This document shows, piece by piece, positions 18,976 through 27,527 of a stretch of 47,204 nt of DNA. The number at the start of each line of letters is the position of its first letter. The stretch's first letter is position 1. Location: the NCBI GenBank assembly GCA_029553545.1, contig JAKPKU010000157.1:1-47204 (forward strand), given 5' to 3'. Below the pieces are notes generated by a model. That model ran no database searches and was not told where the DNA came from. It worked only from the letters and a program-made list of their open reading frames with translations. Both the position numbers and the translations under genes were made by a program. This stretch comes from Candidatus Cloacimonadota bacterium. Its GTDB lineage: Bacteria > Cloacimonadota > Cloacimonadia > Cloacimonadales > WRIO01.

Positions 18976-21809
18976 TTGACTACCTCTCTATACCTGTATT
19001 GGGCTTTTTCTATTTCTCTAGCGAATTCAACGCCCTTAAATTTCGTTTTCACAGTAACACTATAGTCTTTCTTTTCTATAGCATCAAGCCGCTCAATAAC
19101 ACGATCGAGTCTTTTTTCAAGGTTTTTGGTGTCGAAACTAAGACCATGATGCCTAACATATCCGCCCGCAGCATAAGAGATCTTCGGCATTGCAGGTACA
19201 TTGATTGCAGGAAGCGAAACACCCGCAAAAGCTTTTTGTATAGCAGGAAGAGGACTGTAGTTCAGGTAGTCAAGAAACGGTTTGAACATACTCGTCTTTT
19301 TGGCGTTGATTACATATTCTCCGTTTGACAGCATGGCAGGAATTGAGTCGCTTGTTCCTGTCCCTTCTCCAGAGACATATCCTCCACGAGAAAATCCGAC
19401 AGCTGACATCACTGCACCTCCCCAAGTAATAGGATTGCCCGTTATAAGCCCGAGAGCTTTCAACACAAGCATTCGAGCAATAATTCGATTAATCTCATTG
19501 ATCGCTTGTATTGCCATGTTTTTGAAAGACTGCTGCATGATCTTCGAGAAAGATCGACCCTCTATTATCAGTTGGCTAAACACGGTGCTAAAGCTATCAG
19601 CAATACTATTTGCCGTAGATTCAATTACGTGCTTCAAAAGACGAAACTCATCATTGAGAGCTCTAAGAAGGAACGACATTTCATCGGCAAAATCTCTGAT
19701 AGAAAGCTTTTTCATTTCGTCATCAACCTCTGCAATTTTCAAAGCCAACTCATCTGATTTAAGTCCAAGCTCTCCCAACAATGCTTTATAGGAACCATGT
19801 ATAACTTTTAAATTATTTAATTCTATTAGATCATAACGATACATCTGAGAGTATTGATCCCAAGCTTCGCGAAGCTCTTTCAACAGCAAATCTTGGTCTT
19901 GTTTCAGTTCTTCCTGGTGGCGAAGTGCAGCGTTTCTCTTCATGTTCAGAGCATCAGTATATTCTCTTGCCTCTTTTCCATATACACTTACCACCCAATC
20001 ATAATACCCATCGACAATTATTTGAAGCTCTTGGTACGTCATAATACCAAGTGACTTTTTCTTCTCTGCAAAGCTTATCTCTGCCTCGTATTCTTCTCGT
20101 TTCAGACTGGATAGTTCATCATTAAGTCGCTCTTTTAACTGTTTCAAGTAGGCATTATAATCCTCTTGAGATATCATTCCTTGACTCTGCGATAGCTCTA
20201 TAATCTCTTTTTCAGTCTCATAATTTTCCCGTAAAATTGTTTCCTTTTCTTTTAGCTTTTTCAATAAATTCTCCAGATCTTTTTCGAGCTGGTCATTATT
20301 GATCAACATGTCTTTAGGGTAAAAATCTACTTTATCAGGTGTTTCAGCTGCAGCATTAGATAAAACACTTGAATAAGTCGCAATAAACTCATCGAGATCT
20401 GCTTGTGCAAGGTCTCTCTTTTTCTTCATCTTTTCATTGAGAGAGTCGATTCTTTTTAGTTGGTTTTCTATTCTTTTTTCTGCACTTGCGACACTTTTGG
20501 CGGCCTGTTCAACAACTGGCACAAAGAGGTGCCCCAACCTGCCAGCATTTTGAAACTCTTTTACTTTTTCGAAAAGCCACTCTTGCTTAACGACGAACTC
20601 TTCTTGTAGTTTGACAAGTTTATCGTTTTCTTCTTTTGACTTTTTCACCCAGGAGTAGTTGATGTCGCCGACTTTGTTGACAAAATCTTCTCTCTCAGCA
20701 AGTACTTTTTTTGTTGTTGCTTCCTTGATCAGCTCATCAGTAGCTTTCGCTACAGAGAGACGAAATTCATCATACTTAGCTGTTGCTAAGTCGATATTTC
20801 CAAGATAAGATCCGAACTGTGTATTGAGTTTTTCCACCACTGATTTCAGAGCCTCGTTAGACTCCACGCTTTCCCCTTGCTTGAAACGCAAAGTCTCATA
20901 TACACCAATCAATGCACGAAACTCAGCCTGCTGGGCAGATGTAGAGCTTGTTACTTTTTCCAGCTGTGATTTTACGGGAGTTATCGATCTAAGAAACTCC
21001 CCAATCGCATCTACACCTGCCTTGATTGTAGGCATTAGGTTCGCACCCATTGTCGCAGAGAAGTTCGTCCAGGCATCTCCCATTATGGCAACAGATCCTA
21101 CATATGTATCTGCCAAAAGGTCAGTTGCACCTGCAATACCACTGGCAGAGTCCATGAAAGTCGAGATCATAGCCTCCCTAAACTCAGGGAGTGTGAGTTG
21201 CGTAAGGTCTTCAATACCCTTGAACTCTGAAATCAGATTGAGCACACCTCTCTCTCTGAGAATATCAGCCGCTCCGGCACCACCCGCAAAAGCCCGCCCG
21301 ACCGCGTTCGCCGCTTCAACGACATCAATTCCCATGTAAGCAGCCAGGTCGGCAATGGGCTTGATCGTTTCCTCTGCATTCATCCCAAACGCTTTCAGTT
21401 GGGCACCAGCCTCGACTACACCAAGCATATTAAAAGGAGTAGACAGAGCAACTTGCTGGAAATACTCGAACACCTCAGTAGCCTTGTCTGCGTCTTGGTA
21501 CAGATTCACGAGCCTGGTACGCATGAACTCAAAATCAGAAGCTGGCTGCACAAACTGTTGGACAGAGCTCTTGATGAGATCTATTGCCTGATGGATACCG
21601 TGCATAGCCAAGCCGAACTGAGAGATATTTGATTGTATTTTTTCAAACACTCCGCTGATAGAGCTTCCAAAGCTTTGGTACTGTGTTTTCGTTTCATCTA
21701 CATTTGTCTCTATTTTTATACTATGAGGCTTTTCGCAGACGTTGAAAAGCTTTTCTACCTCGTTTTTACCTTGCAAATCTATGTTTATTTTAAGTTTTAA
21801 GTCTTGCAT
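18972..21809 (-). CDS. Tail tape measure protein
   Basis: This 945-residue protein would set tail length and is a strong marker of a long tail. The N-terminal third carries a tape measure core (FEYFQQVALSTPFNMLGVVE through FRSITPVKSQLEKV). The middle, about residues 440-720, is highly charged coiled coil. A C-terminal hydrophobic, glycine-rich part (INEINRIIARMLVLKALGL, GGYVSGEGTGTSDSIPAML) resembles many siphophage tape measures. The start follows AAAGGAAAAAAA. It is preceded by the frameshifted tail chaperone genes, the canonical order. Confidence 0.93.
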   Translation of the reverse strand: MQDLKLKINIDLQGKNEVEKLFNVCEKPHSIKIETNVDETKTQYQSFGSSISGVFEKIQSNISQFGLAMHGIHQAIDLIKSSVQQFVQPASDFEFMRTRLVNLYQDADKATEVFEYFQQVALSTPFNMLGVVEAGAQLKAFGMNAEETIKPIADLAAYMGIDVVEAANAVGRAFAGGAGAADILRERGVLNLISEFKGIEDLTQLTLPEFREAMISTFMDSASGIAGATDLLADTYVGSVAIMGDAWTNFSATMGANLMPTIKAGVDAIGEFLRSITPVKSQLEKVTSSTSAQQAEFRALIGVYETLRFKQGESVESNEALKSVVEKLNTQFGSYLGNIDLATAKYDEFRLSVAKATDELIKEATTKKVLAEREDFVNKVGDINYSWVKKSKEENDKLVKLQEEFVVKQEWLFEKVKEFQNAGRLGHLFVPVVEQAAKSVASAEKRIENQLKRIDSLNEKMKKKRDLAQADLDEFIATYSSVLSNAAAETPDKVDFYPKDMLINNDQLEKDLENLLKKLKEKETILRENYETEKEIIELSQSQGMISQEDYNAYLKQLKERLNDELSSLKREEYEAEISFAEKKKSLGIMTYQELQIIVDGYYDWVVSVYGKEAREYTDALNMKRNAALRHQEELKQDQDLLLKELREAWDQYSQMYRYDLIELNNLKVIHGSYKALLGELGLKSDELALKIAEVDDEMKKLSIRDFADEMSFLLRALNDEFRLLKHVIESTANSIADSFSTVFSQLIIEGRSFSKIMQQSFKNMAIQAINEINRIIARMLVLKALGLITGNPITWGGAVMSAVGFSRGGYVSGEGTGTSDSIPAMLSNGEYVINAKKTSMFKPFLDYLNYSPLPAIQKAFAGVSLPAINVPAMPKISYAAGGYVRHHGLSFDTKNLEKRLDRVIERLDAIEKKDYSVTVKTKFKGVEFAREIEKAQYRYREVVK

Positions 21810-21839
21810 TTTTTTTCCTTTACCTTGTAAAAAAGAGAG

Positions 21840-22273
21840 CTATTCGCCCTCTTTCATCACTTCTTCGTTGATTTTTTTCAGCACCCAAAGCACTTCATCA
21901 AGCTCCATATCATCAGGGCAAATCCCATTTTTCATCAGGCTGAAATTGATTTCATAAAAGAGATCCTCTACGCCTTCGCTGCTGTGAGGCTGATTCTTTT
22001 CACTATCTCCGAGCCCTTCAACGACTCCTTGATAGCATCGAAAAAACCCAGTATGACACGCTCCAACTCCAACAGACTATAGCTTTCTTCGAAGTCATCA
22101 TCGAGGCCAGTCACGGTGCGACAAAACTCATTGACAACCTCGTGCTCAAACAGTTGATCTGCCAACTTTTGAAAATCAAATGTTGATTCGCCAGAGAATA
22201 GACCTTCAAGTCCTACTCTTTTCGCTATTTGGTACACCTTTTTTATCGTTTTAAAGTTTGTTTTATAGTTCAT
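21840..22273 (-). CDS. Tail assembly chaperone GT fusion via -1 frameshift
   Basis: Ribosomes reading the 101-codon frame that starts at 22273 meet the slippery heptamer T TTT TTC (22040-22046 on the minus strand, codons for FF at about residues 77-78). In the -1 frame the reading continues open for 66 more codons to a TAG at 21840, giving about 144 residues with the tail EDLFYEINFSLMKNGICPDD. This matches the lambda G/GT layout of two chaperone products directly before the tape measure gene. Coordinates span the whole recoded product; translation is not in one frame. Confidence 0.75.
21968..22273 (-). CDS. Tail assembly chaperone (G-like), unshifted product
   Basis: The 101-residue protein is the normal termination product of the frameshift gene. 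It is mostly helical and acidic in its middle (VTGLDDDFEESYSLLELERVI). The ATG follows AGGAGTAAAAA. Homology was not recognised directly. The assignment comes from the slippery site, the extended -1 frame and the tape measure gene next door. Confidence 0.75.
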   Translation of the reverse strand: MNYKTNFKTIKKVYQIAKRVGLEGLFSGESTFDFQKLADQLFEHEVVNEFCRTVTGLDDDFEESYSLLELERVILGFFDAIKESLKGSEIVKRISLTAAKA

Positions 22274-22285
22274 TTTTTACTCCTT

Positions 22286-22936
22286 TTAGTTTGGTACACT
22301 CTCAACTATCCCGTTTCTCTTAAATCGCACGGTTGTCTTTCCTCCGTCATAGAGGAAATACCATGATTGATCAACCATATCTTTCGGGTGTATCTCGGAG
22401 TCGAAAACCCCAATATATAGATCAGATCGAAGGAACTGTGTCTTGATGTTGTGAAATCCGAAGAAGAATTTAGATGGCGATGTCGGGAAAGTAGATGGCA
22501 TATTCAACCCAAAAGAAGAGACGATTGAGAAAAACTTGTGCGTATCAGAGGTCTCTTCGCCTCTGTATCTTGCGACAATTTTGCCGTTCGAGACGGCACG
22601 TATCGCATACCTGCCTGGATTGAGATATAGCGGTGCTGCACCAAGAGAGACTTGGAACATTCCTGACTGTATCTTGTGAGCAGAAGTATGGTACAGGATG
22701 GCAGCCCCTGTTTCGTACCGATATACCTCGAGTTCAAGAATACCGTTTCCAACATCTTGTATCTCCATCATGAAAGCGAAGATGAGCATAGGCTTGGAGA
22801 CCTGAACACAGATTCCCCCCGAGCCATAAGTATCATATACCGCTTCTTGATTTCCTACTGCGAATACCTCAGCGACACTCAGTTGTGTGCTGTACCAGTC
22901 TTTTGGATCCGCAGTATCAGGGATTTTTACCCACAT
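22286..22936 (-). CDS. Hypothetical phage structural protein
   Basis: This 216-residue protein, beginning MWVKIPDTADPKDWYS, lies between a fibre-like gene and the tail chaperones. It has many beta-prone stretches (ICVQVSKPMLIFAFMMEIQDV, YLNPGRYAIRAVSNGKI) and resembles a receptor-binding or fibre-tip beta-sandwich, but I do not recognise a family. The ATG at 22936 follows GGATAGGAT. Confidence 0.55.
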   Translation of the reverse strand: MWVKIPDTADPKDWYSTQLSVAEVFAVGNQEAVYDTYGSGGICVQVSKPMLIFAFMMEIQDVGNGILELEVYRYETGAAILYHTSAHKIQSGMFQVSLGAAPLYLNPGRYAIRAVSNGKIVARYRGEETSDTHKFFSIVSSFGLNMPSTFPTSPSKFFFGFHNIKTQFLRSDLYIGVFDSEIHPKDMVDQSWYFLYDGGKTTVRFKRNGIVESVPN

Positions 22937-22942
22937 CCTATC

Positions 22943-23584
22943 CTATCCTTTCCATACGTACAGGGCTGACCCGAAGCGTATTATTTCGCCTTCATTGCCT
23001 GTGGCTGGCAATGTTGTTTTCGAGGCTATCAGATCGTTTGTACCGAGCGTTACATCAGCAGACAGTGGTTTATTGTTGACTTTCCTGGTGGTATCCACCT
23101 TATTATCGAGAGCGGTTGTAAGATCTGTGATTTTCGATTGTGGCAGCGTAGGTATTCTATCTTCAACGAATGTACCCGATGTGATCTTCGATGCTGCCAG
23201 GTTTGGTATATCTGCTGCAGCAGGCGTCCAAGTGCTTGCTCTCGCACCTACATCGGAAGCTGCCAGCGTTACATCTGCAGAGAGCGCTTTCCCGTTGACT
23301 TTCCTGGTGGTATCCACCTTATTATCGAGAGCGGTTGTAAGATCTGTGATTTTCGATTGTGGCAGCGTAGGTATTCTATCTGCACCGAATGTACCCGATG
23401 TGATCTTCTCAGCTGCCAGGTTTGGTATATCCGCAGCCGCGAGCGAGCTTTTCAGCGCCAGAGACCCCAGGCCGTCAACTTTGGAATTCGGTACATTTTG
23501 CACCAATTTTTGGTTAGAATCGAGGGACGCAAGTCCTCCAGCTATGCCTATTTTCTCTTCGTCGAGAATTTCTTTCCATGCCAT
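22943..23584 (-). CDS. Repeat-containing tail fibre protein
   Basis: The 213-residue protein contains two copies of a 73-residue unit built around SKITDLTTALDNKVDTTRKVN, with ITSGTF and RIPTLPQ, a pattern common in phage tail fibre shafts. The C-terminal end GNEGEIIRFGSALYVWKG looks like a small tip domain. The two units are almost identical at DNA level. The ATG follows GAGGAGGCATAAA, which overlaps the end of the preceding 50-codon gene. Confidence 0.75.
   Translation of the reverse strand: MAWKEILDEEKIGIAGGLASLDSNQKLVQNVPNSKVDGLGSLALKSSLAAADIPNLAAEKITSGTFGADRIPTLPQSKITDLTTALDNKVDTTRKVNGKALSADVTLAASDVGARASTWTPAAADIPNLAASKITSGTFVEDRIPTLPQSKITDLTTALDNKVDTTRKVNNKPLSADVTLGTNDLIASKTTLPATGNEGEIIRFGSALYVWKG
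23076..23433 (-). repeat. 219-bp near-identical tandem repeat inside the fibre gene
   Basis: The segment beginning at 23076 recurs at 23295, a period of 219 bases (73 codons). About 87 bases are identical and the similarity continues with few changes. This DNA-level identity suggests recent duplication or ongoing gene conversion. Confidence 0.8.
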
Positions 23585-23585
23585 T

Positions 23586-23738
23586 TTATGCCTCCTCTTT
23601 CATCATTTCTTGTATTATCATAATAGCCCCTTCTGTCTGAAGGATCCTTTTTGAGAGCTCTTTTCTTTGTTTTTTCAGCGCACTGTAGTTAGCTATAAGA
23701 TTGTCGTATGTCTCTTCTATCTTGTCTTTTTTTTTCAT
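23586..23738 (-). CDS. Small hypothetical coiled-coil phage protein (50 aa)
   Basis: This short gene has an excellent AAGGAGTCTGA ribosome-binding site before its ATG at 23738. It overlaps the upstream gene's stop by four bases (23735-23738) and ends two bases before the fibre gene's ATG. The product starts MKKKDKIEETYDNLIANYSA and is charged and helical throughout, with a leucine/isoleucine heptad pattern. It may be a fibre chaperone or trimerisation factor by position. That role is inference. Confidence 0.7.
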   Translation of the reverse strand: MKKKDKIEETYDNLIANYSALKKQRKELSKRILQTEGAIMIIQEMMKEEA

Positions 23739-23995
23739 TCAGACTCCTTATATATATATAGTTTACTTTTTTTTTGGAATATCTGCCCATTGATAGGATT
23801 GGTAGGGAACTCACTACCACCCAGAAGGAGATTATTGTTTCTTATCCCAAGATCCTCTTTCTGGCGAATCTCGGTTTTTCGTATGAACCCTGCATCCATA
23901 TCATTAGACAGGACTGGCGGAGTCTGATTTCCGAACAAGCTTTCCGCCGATATGTTCGACTTATTTTGTCTTTCTACGAGCTTCAACAGGTTCAT
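23735..23995 (-). CDS. Small phage structural protein, fibre-associated
   Basis: The 86-residue product ends with PINGQIFQKKSKLYIYKESE, like the short beta tip motifs (GxIwxxxxLYVY) seen at the ends of fibre proteins. The ATG overlaps the upstream fibre gene's TAA by one base and follows GGAGAACCAATA. No catalytic motif is visible. Confidence 0.6.
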   Translation of the reverse strand: MNLLKLVERQNKSNISAESLFGNQTPPVLSNDMDAGFIRKTEIRQKEDLGIRNNNLLLGGSEFPTNPINGQIFQKKSKLYIYKESE

Positions 23996-24708
23996 TATTG
24001 GTTCTCCGATTGCAGTAGGGCTATCTTATGCGCCAGCGTATTTGAACTATGTAGTACATTCGCTAGCGATTGAAGAGCGTCCGTGTCTTGTGCGAACGCA
24101 TTGACTATATTTTGGATTGTTAGTGTTTGCATGTAGTTTTTGACTTGTGTTTCAAAATCAGAATCTATGTGCTGAAACACGTGAGAATACTGTGCCTGTC
24201 TGTAAGACTTGCCAGAAAAAACCATTATTTTGATATGCAATTGTGCACCATTAGGTACTCCCAAAGCAGCCTCTGGAATATACAGAAAGCTCGAAGACGA
24301 AGAAGCGCTAAAAACTGTATAAGAATTGTACATTACCGCAACCATTATAGAAGAAACGACTATTGAAGGTTCGGTAGATATCGAAATACTTAATCCTCCA
24401 GGTCTATTAGAAATAGACGAGGTGATTTCTATACCTTCCAAGTCAGGCATCAATAGATCAAGTGTATTCTTTATTTCTGATATTCGGTCAGACATATCAG
24501 AAATATCCTCTTCTATTACGCCGATAGATGCATGATTATGATCGATGGAGGAATACTCATCGTCATGGTTGTGATTAATAGGTGCATATCCAGAATGAGT
24601 ATGTTCCGAGTCCGCTTTGCTTGATACCATAGCCAGTAAGGTATTCAAGGCAACTCGAAATTTTTCGCCCCATCCTGTTTCACCATCGCTTGGTAGGTTT
24701 AAACTCAT
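23995..24708 (-). CDS. Tail fibre / collar-like protein with His-rich repeats
   Basis: The 237-residue protein contains HTHSGYAPINHNHDDEYSSI and a further IDHNHASI, histidine repeats that in phage fibres coordinate metal along a trimeric shaft. A predicted coiled coil (residues 65-88) follows, then a beta-rich domain. The start codon follows AAAGGAGGATTTAT. It is the first of a run of fibre-type genes placed before the chaperone and tape measure genes, which is not the usual siphophage position. Confidence 0.7.
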   Translation of the reverse strand: MSLNLPSDGETGWGEKFRVALNTLLAMVSSKADSEHTHSGYAPINHNHDDEYSSIDHNHASIGVIEEDISDMSDRISEIKNTLDLLMPDLEGIEITSSISNRPGGLSISISTEPSIVVSSIMVAVMYNSYTVFSASSSSSFLYIPEAALGVPNGAQLHIKIMVFSGKSYRQAQYSHVFQHIDSDFETQVKNYMQTLTIQNIVNAFAQDTDALQSLANVLHSSNTLAHKIALLQSENQ

Positions 24709-24720
24709 ATAAATCCTCCT

Positions 24721-25146
24721 TTAGTTTAGTATTGTATTCTCTATTGTACTGATATTCCATTTCATATTTTTTGTAATATTCTCCATTGAGGAGTTTATTT
24801 CGTAATATGGCAAGCTCTCGAGAGCAAAATCTATCTTCCCATCCAAATACCTTAGTTGAGAAGGATATGGTAGTTTTTCCTTTAATTTTCGCCACTGATA
24901 GCCAGAAAGAGTCTCCCAAGCTACCAAGAACTCTTCGCAACCCATAACCAAGTAAAAAAGAGACTCATACTCTGCAGAACTTGCCAAAATCGATATTTGT
25001 AACTTGTCTGTATAGTACTTTCCGTGTCGAAAGGGTTGGTTGGCGACAAAAGGATTTTCCTTTTCAAATACATATTTCACTTCTGGAGTTACCTCTATTG
25101 TTCCCTGAAACTCATACAATTCGTCGCCAACCTTGATTCGTATCAT
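24721..25146 (-). CDS. Hypothetical phage protein after tail tube candidate
   Basis: This 141-residue protein begins MIRIKVGDELYEFQGTIEV, a small beta domain. I do not recognise a family. The ATG follows CAGGGAGCTAATA. Position between a tube-like gene and fibre genes suggests a structural or assembly role. A different reading frame at 24680-24940 overlaps it but has no ribosome-binding site. Confidence 0.55.
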   Translation of the reverse strand: MIRIKVGDELYEFQGTIEVTPEVKYVFEKENPFVANQPFRHGKYYTDKLQISILASSAEYESLFYLVMGCEEFLVAWETLSGYQWRKLKEKLPYPSQLRYLDGKIDFALESLPYYEINSSMENITKNMKWNISTIENTILN

Positions 25147-25148
25147 TA

Positions 25149-25682
25149 TTAGCTCCCTGTCCCTATGCTCAATTTCTTATATTTTACCGCATCTGTGATT
25201 TTGTTGCATTTTCTTGTCGCCCTGAAAGTAATTTTCGAAGGTGTATCTCCTTCTACAACCGAAAGGCTGCCTTCGCTTGTTACAACAACCCCTGACAGTG
25301 CAAAAAATATGTCCTTTGCTTGATCTGGCACGAACAAAAAGGAATATACTTTTCGACCGAGATCGCCACAAAAATCAAGCATCTCATCTGTAATTGTTAC
25401 GCTCACAAAATTGCCTTGCACCTCATACCCCAGACCAACAGTAGAGAAGTCAATCTCATATGTCTTTTCAGTCCAGCTTATATTAGATCCTGTATTGTCC
25501 ATATCCCCAAACGGGAGGAAATCTCCCGAGCTGCCATATAATGCGGCAAGCGCTTCAAGGTCAGAAGGTATATCATCATCGCCGAATTCACCTTCGGCAA
25601 TATAAATCCTACATTTCGCTGCAAGTATCGCGTTTACCTGGTGCTGGAATCCATTTGTATTCGTTATTTTTTTTAATGCCAT
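25149..25682 (-). CDS. Putative tail tube / major tail protein
   Basis: The 177-residue protein is beta-rich, with SWTEKTYEIDFSTVGLGYEV and a C-terminal Ig-like looking stretch GVVVTSEGSLSVVEGDTPSKI. Size and position, upstream of the fibre and tape measure genes in the late operon, fit a tail tube protein, but I could not recognise a specific family. The start follows GGAGATTAAAAA. Confidence 0.5.
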   Translation of the reverse strand: MALKKITNTNGFQHQVNAILAAKCRIYIAEGEFGDDDIPSDLEALAALYGSSGDFLPFGDMDNTGSNISWTEKTYEIDFSTVGLGYEVQGNFVSVTITDEMLDFCGDLGRKVYSFLFVPDQAKDIFFALSGVVVTSEGSLSVVEGDTPSKITFRATRKCNKITDAVKYKKLSIGTGS

Positions 25683-25685
25683 TTT

Positions 25686-25907
25686 TTAATCTCCAAACTG
25701 TTGATCTAACTCGATCATTTTTTCTTTTCTGTCTTTACCAAATGCACCATACAATATTTCTGCGATGATCTCCACCGCAGCGTCATCAATCGTGTTTTCT
25801 GTTCGTTTTGCCAAGTCACGAAGGACCTTAATTATTAGGTCCAGAATTGCCTCATTAGGCAGTATAGTCATAATTATATGCAGTATCCATTTCATTGTAC
25901 TTTTCAT
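25686..25907 (-). CDS. Small hypothetical protein in the lysis region
   Basis: The 73-residue product has an amphipathic N-terminus (MKWILHIIMTILPNEAILDL) and an acidic helical remainder. It starts from ATG after GGAGAATAT and overlaps the endolysin gene by 4 bases. This could be a lysis accessory protein, but no clear transmembrane pair is seen. Confidence 0.55.
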   Translation of the reverse strand: MKSTMKWILHIIMTILPNEAILDLIIKVLRDLAKRTENTIDDAAVEIIAEILYGAFGKDRKEKMIELDQQFGD

Positions 25908-26329
25908 ATATTCTCCTTTTTTTTTTCATGAGCTACCATCTTGGATAGCTCTATTGCACGTTTTCCTACTTGCTTAGCCCACAGAGAATCAAGCATCTCT
26001 TCCGATGCCTTGACATATTCTCCATTTTGCAGGAAACGAAGTGTTTTTTTGAAACCCAAAAGCCCTCCAATACCAAGATTGAAGCACATATCTACCAACA
26101 CATATTGTATCGCTTTGGGCTGTTCTTTCCACCAGCTCATCTGTCTATCGAGGCTGTCCATGCAATCTCTGATATCGTTAGTGAGCATCATCGAGGCTTC
26201 CGCCTCGCTTATACCTCGAGCTTCCAAGTTACGACCATACCCTATAGTAAGTTTACCTGCACTGCATTTATAGGGCTTCAACACCAGCCCTTCATGCTTT
26301 TTTAACATGTTTTCAAGTTCTTTGATCAA
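25904..26329 (-). CDS. Phage endolysin, T4-type lysozyme (GH24)
   Basis: This muramidase cleaves MurNAc-GlcNAc bonds for host lysis. The 141-residue protein has catalytic Glu13 (KKHEGLVLKPYKC), then Cys22 and Thr28 in CSAGKLTIGYGRNLE, fitting the known E-8aa-(D/C)-5aa-T triad with the cysteine variant. No signal peptide is visible, so it needs a holin. The start is TTG, preceded by GGGAGGATTTCG, and overlaps the upstream stop as TTGA. Confidence 0.93.
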   Translation of the reverse strand: MIKELENMLKKHEGLVLKPYKCSAGKLTIGYGRNLEARGISEAEASMMLTNDIRDCMDSLDRQMSWWKEQPKAIQYVLVDMCFNLGIGGLLGFKKTLRFLQNGEYVKASEEMLDSLWAKQVGKRAIELSKMVAHEKKKENI

Positions 26330-26598
26330 CGAAATCCTCCCATCTGCGACACGATCACCGATATTCCAGCTATCGCTAATATCAAGCGGTAGCCAGTCTC
26401 AAGAAGGCTCACCCATCCATTTCTCTTTTGAAGATTATCTCGATTATATTTTGCCATGTTTTTGAAAAAATAAGATGAGTCATCATGTTTCACGAAATTG
26501 TCGCAGGAGAAAAGAGCAAGCAGCTTATCAATTTGGCACTTCATATGCTCGATTGTTGACTCAAGTTTCACAAGTCTCTCCGCATCATTTCTTTCCAT
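26326..26598 (-). CDS. Small membrane protein next to endolysin, possible holin
   Basis: From the ATG at 26598 the product is about 90 residues. A polar helical N-terminus is followed by one hydrophobic segment near the C-terminus (YRLILAIAGISVIVSQMGGF). Immediate linkage to the endolysin by a TTGA overlap supports a holin-type role. An upstream in-frame ATG at 26646 would overlap the capsid gene and is less likely. Confidence 0.6.
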   Translation of the reverse strand: MERNDAERLVKLESTIEHMKCQIDKLLALFSCDNFVKHDDSSYFFKNMAKYNRDNLQKRNGWVSLLETGYRLILAIAGISVIVSQMGGFR

Positions 26599-26612
26599 GT
26601 TTCGTACTCTTA

Positions 26613-27527
26613 TTAGCTTGTAGGATCTGCTGTAGTTTTGTCGCACACCATGACCACATAACTGTCTTCAAGTTTAGCATTTCCAAAGGTATTATAGGGG
26701 ACATATCTGTCTGCATTCGCAAGGTCTTGCAAACTATAGTTTGTTTCTACTAATTGCTTTCCATACATATACGCCAACGACTGCAAGAATATGACAGGTG
26801 TAGAGTCGTTTTTCTTCGCAGTGGAGTTGATTTCGCCTTTTTTATCAACCATTGGAAGATGGTTGAGAAGAACTATGTCGAAGCCAAATGCTCGCCCAAC
26901 AAAGCCTTCTACGATAGGCATATTGCTTGTTTTTCCTATCTTGTCAGCACTCACAAACTCAGCTATCTCCATTAGTTGAGATTCGTGCTCTGGACCTATA
27001 ATACACACCCTGCCATGGAGCGGAGCATTCGCCTCGTTCAACGCCTTGCGAGCAGCAATGAAGTCTGCCTTTGTTATTGTGTCAGCTGCGGTGCTTGCAG
27101 CTGAAAAATCGACTATGTTCGCAGCCTTGACAGAACCAATAATGCCCTTCAAAATTTCCACATCCATGCTTTCCAAAATATGTTCTGCTGCTATTTTGGA
27201 CTTCTCCTCCACTATTTTCACTGTAGTCTGATATGCAAGATCACGCTTGACTAAAAATGGATTACCAACCTTCTTATTCAAAAGAAGGTCTTTTGAACCA
27301 ACAGCGTCGCCAGAAGGTGCATCGAATGCAGCTCCCACGGATACTACTTGACCATCGTCATTTTCCAAGTATGGAACGTGTATTGCCGCTTGCCCCTTTG
27401 TTGCATACTGAGACACGTTTGTTACGTACTTGAGAGCGTACGCTCTGGTCTCCAAAGCTCTTTTCATTGAGTTTAGTGTTTGGCCTGTAACTATATCGCC
27501 GTATATTGTGTTCGATGCTTGTGCCAT
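26613..27527 (-). CDS. Major capsid protein
   Basis: The 304-residue protein, MAQASNTIYGDIVTGQTLNS at the start, follows the protease-scaffold gene with a one-base TAATG overlap, the classical position for the coat protein. Features such as KITKADFIAARKALNE-like helices, GRVCIIGPEHESQLMEI and FGFDIVLLNHLP suit an HK97-fold coat protein. No separate decoration gene is recognised. The lysis genes follow directly downstream, a compact and somewhat unusual order. Confidence 0.85.
   Translation of the reverse strand: MAQASNTIYGDIVTGQTLNSMKRALETRAYALKYVTNVSQYATKGQAAIHVPYLENDDGQVVSVGAAFDAPSGDAVGSKDLLLNKKVGNPFLVKRDLAYQTTVKIVEEKSKIAAEHILESMDVEILKGIIGSVKAANIVDFSAASTAADTITKADFIAARKALNEANAPLHGRVCIIGPEHESQLMEIAEFVSADKIGKTSNMPIVEGFVGRAFGFDIVLLNHLPMVDKKGEINSTAKKNDSTPVIFLQSLAYMYGKQLVETNYSLQDLANADRYVPYNTFGNAKLEDSYVVMVCDKTTADPTS

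Noticed and set aside
19282-19791. 169-codon plus-strand frame inside the tape measure gene
   Set aside because: Antisense shadow of a long coding gene; no ribosome-binding site and low-complexity composition.
22887-23654. 255-codon plus-strand frame opposite the fibre genes
   Set aside because: It is antisense to well-supported genes with ribosome-binding sites, and its repeats come from the fibre repeat on the other strand.
24680-24940. 86-codon frame overlapping the gene at 24721-25146
   Set aside because: It overlaps a better-supported gene and the next gene's start, with no ribosome-binding site of its own.
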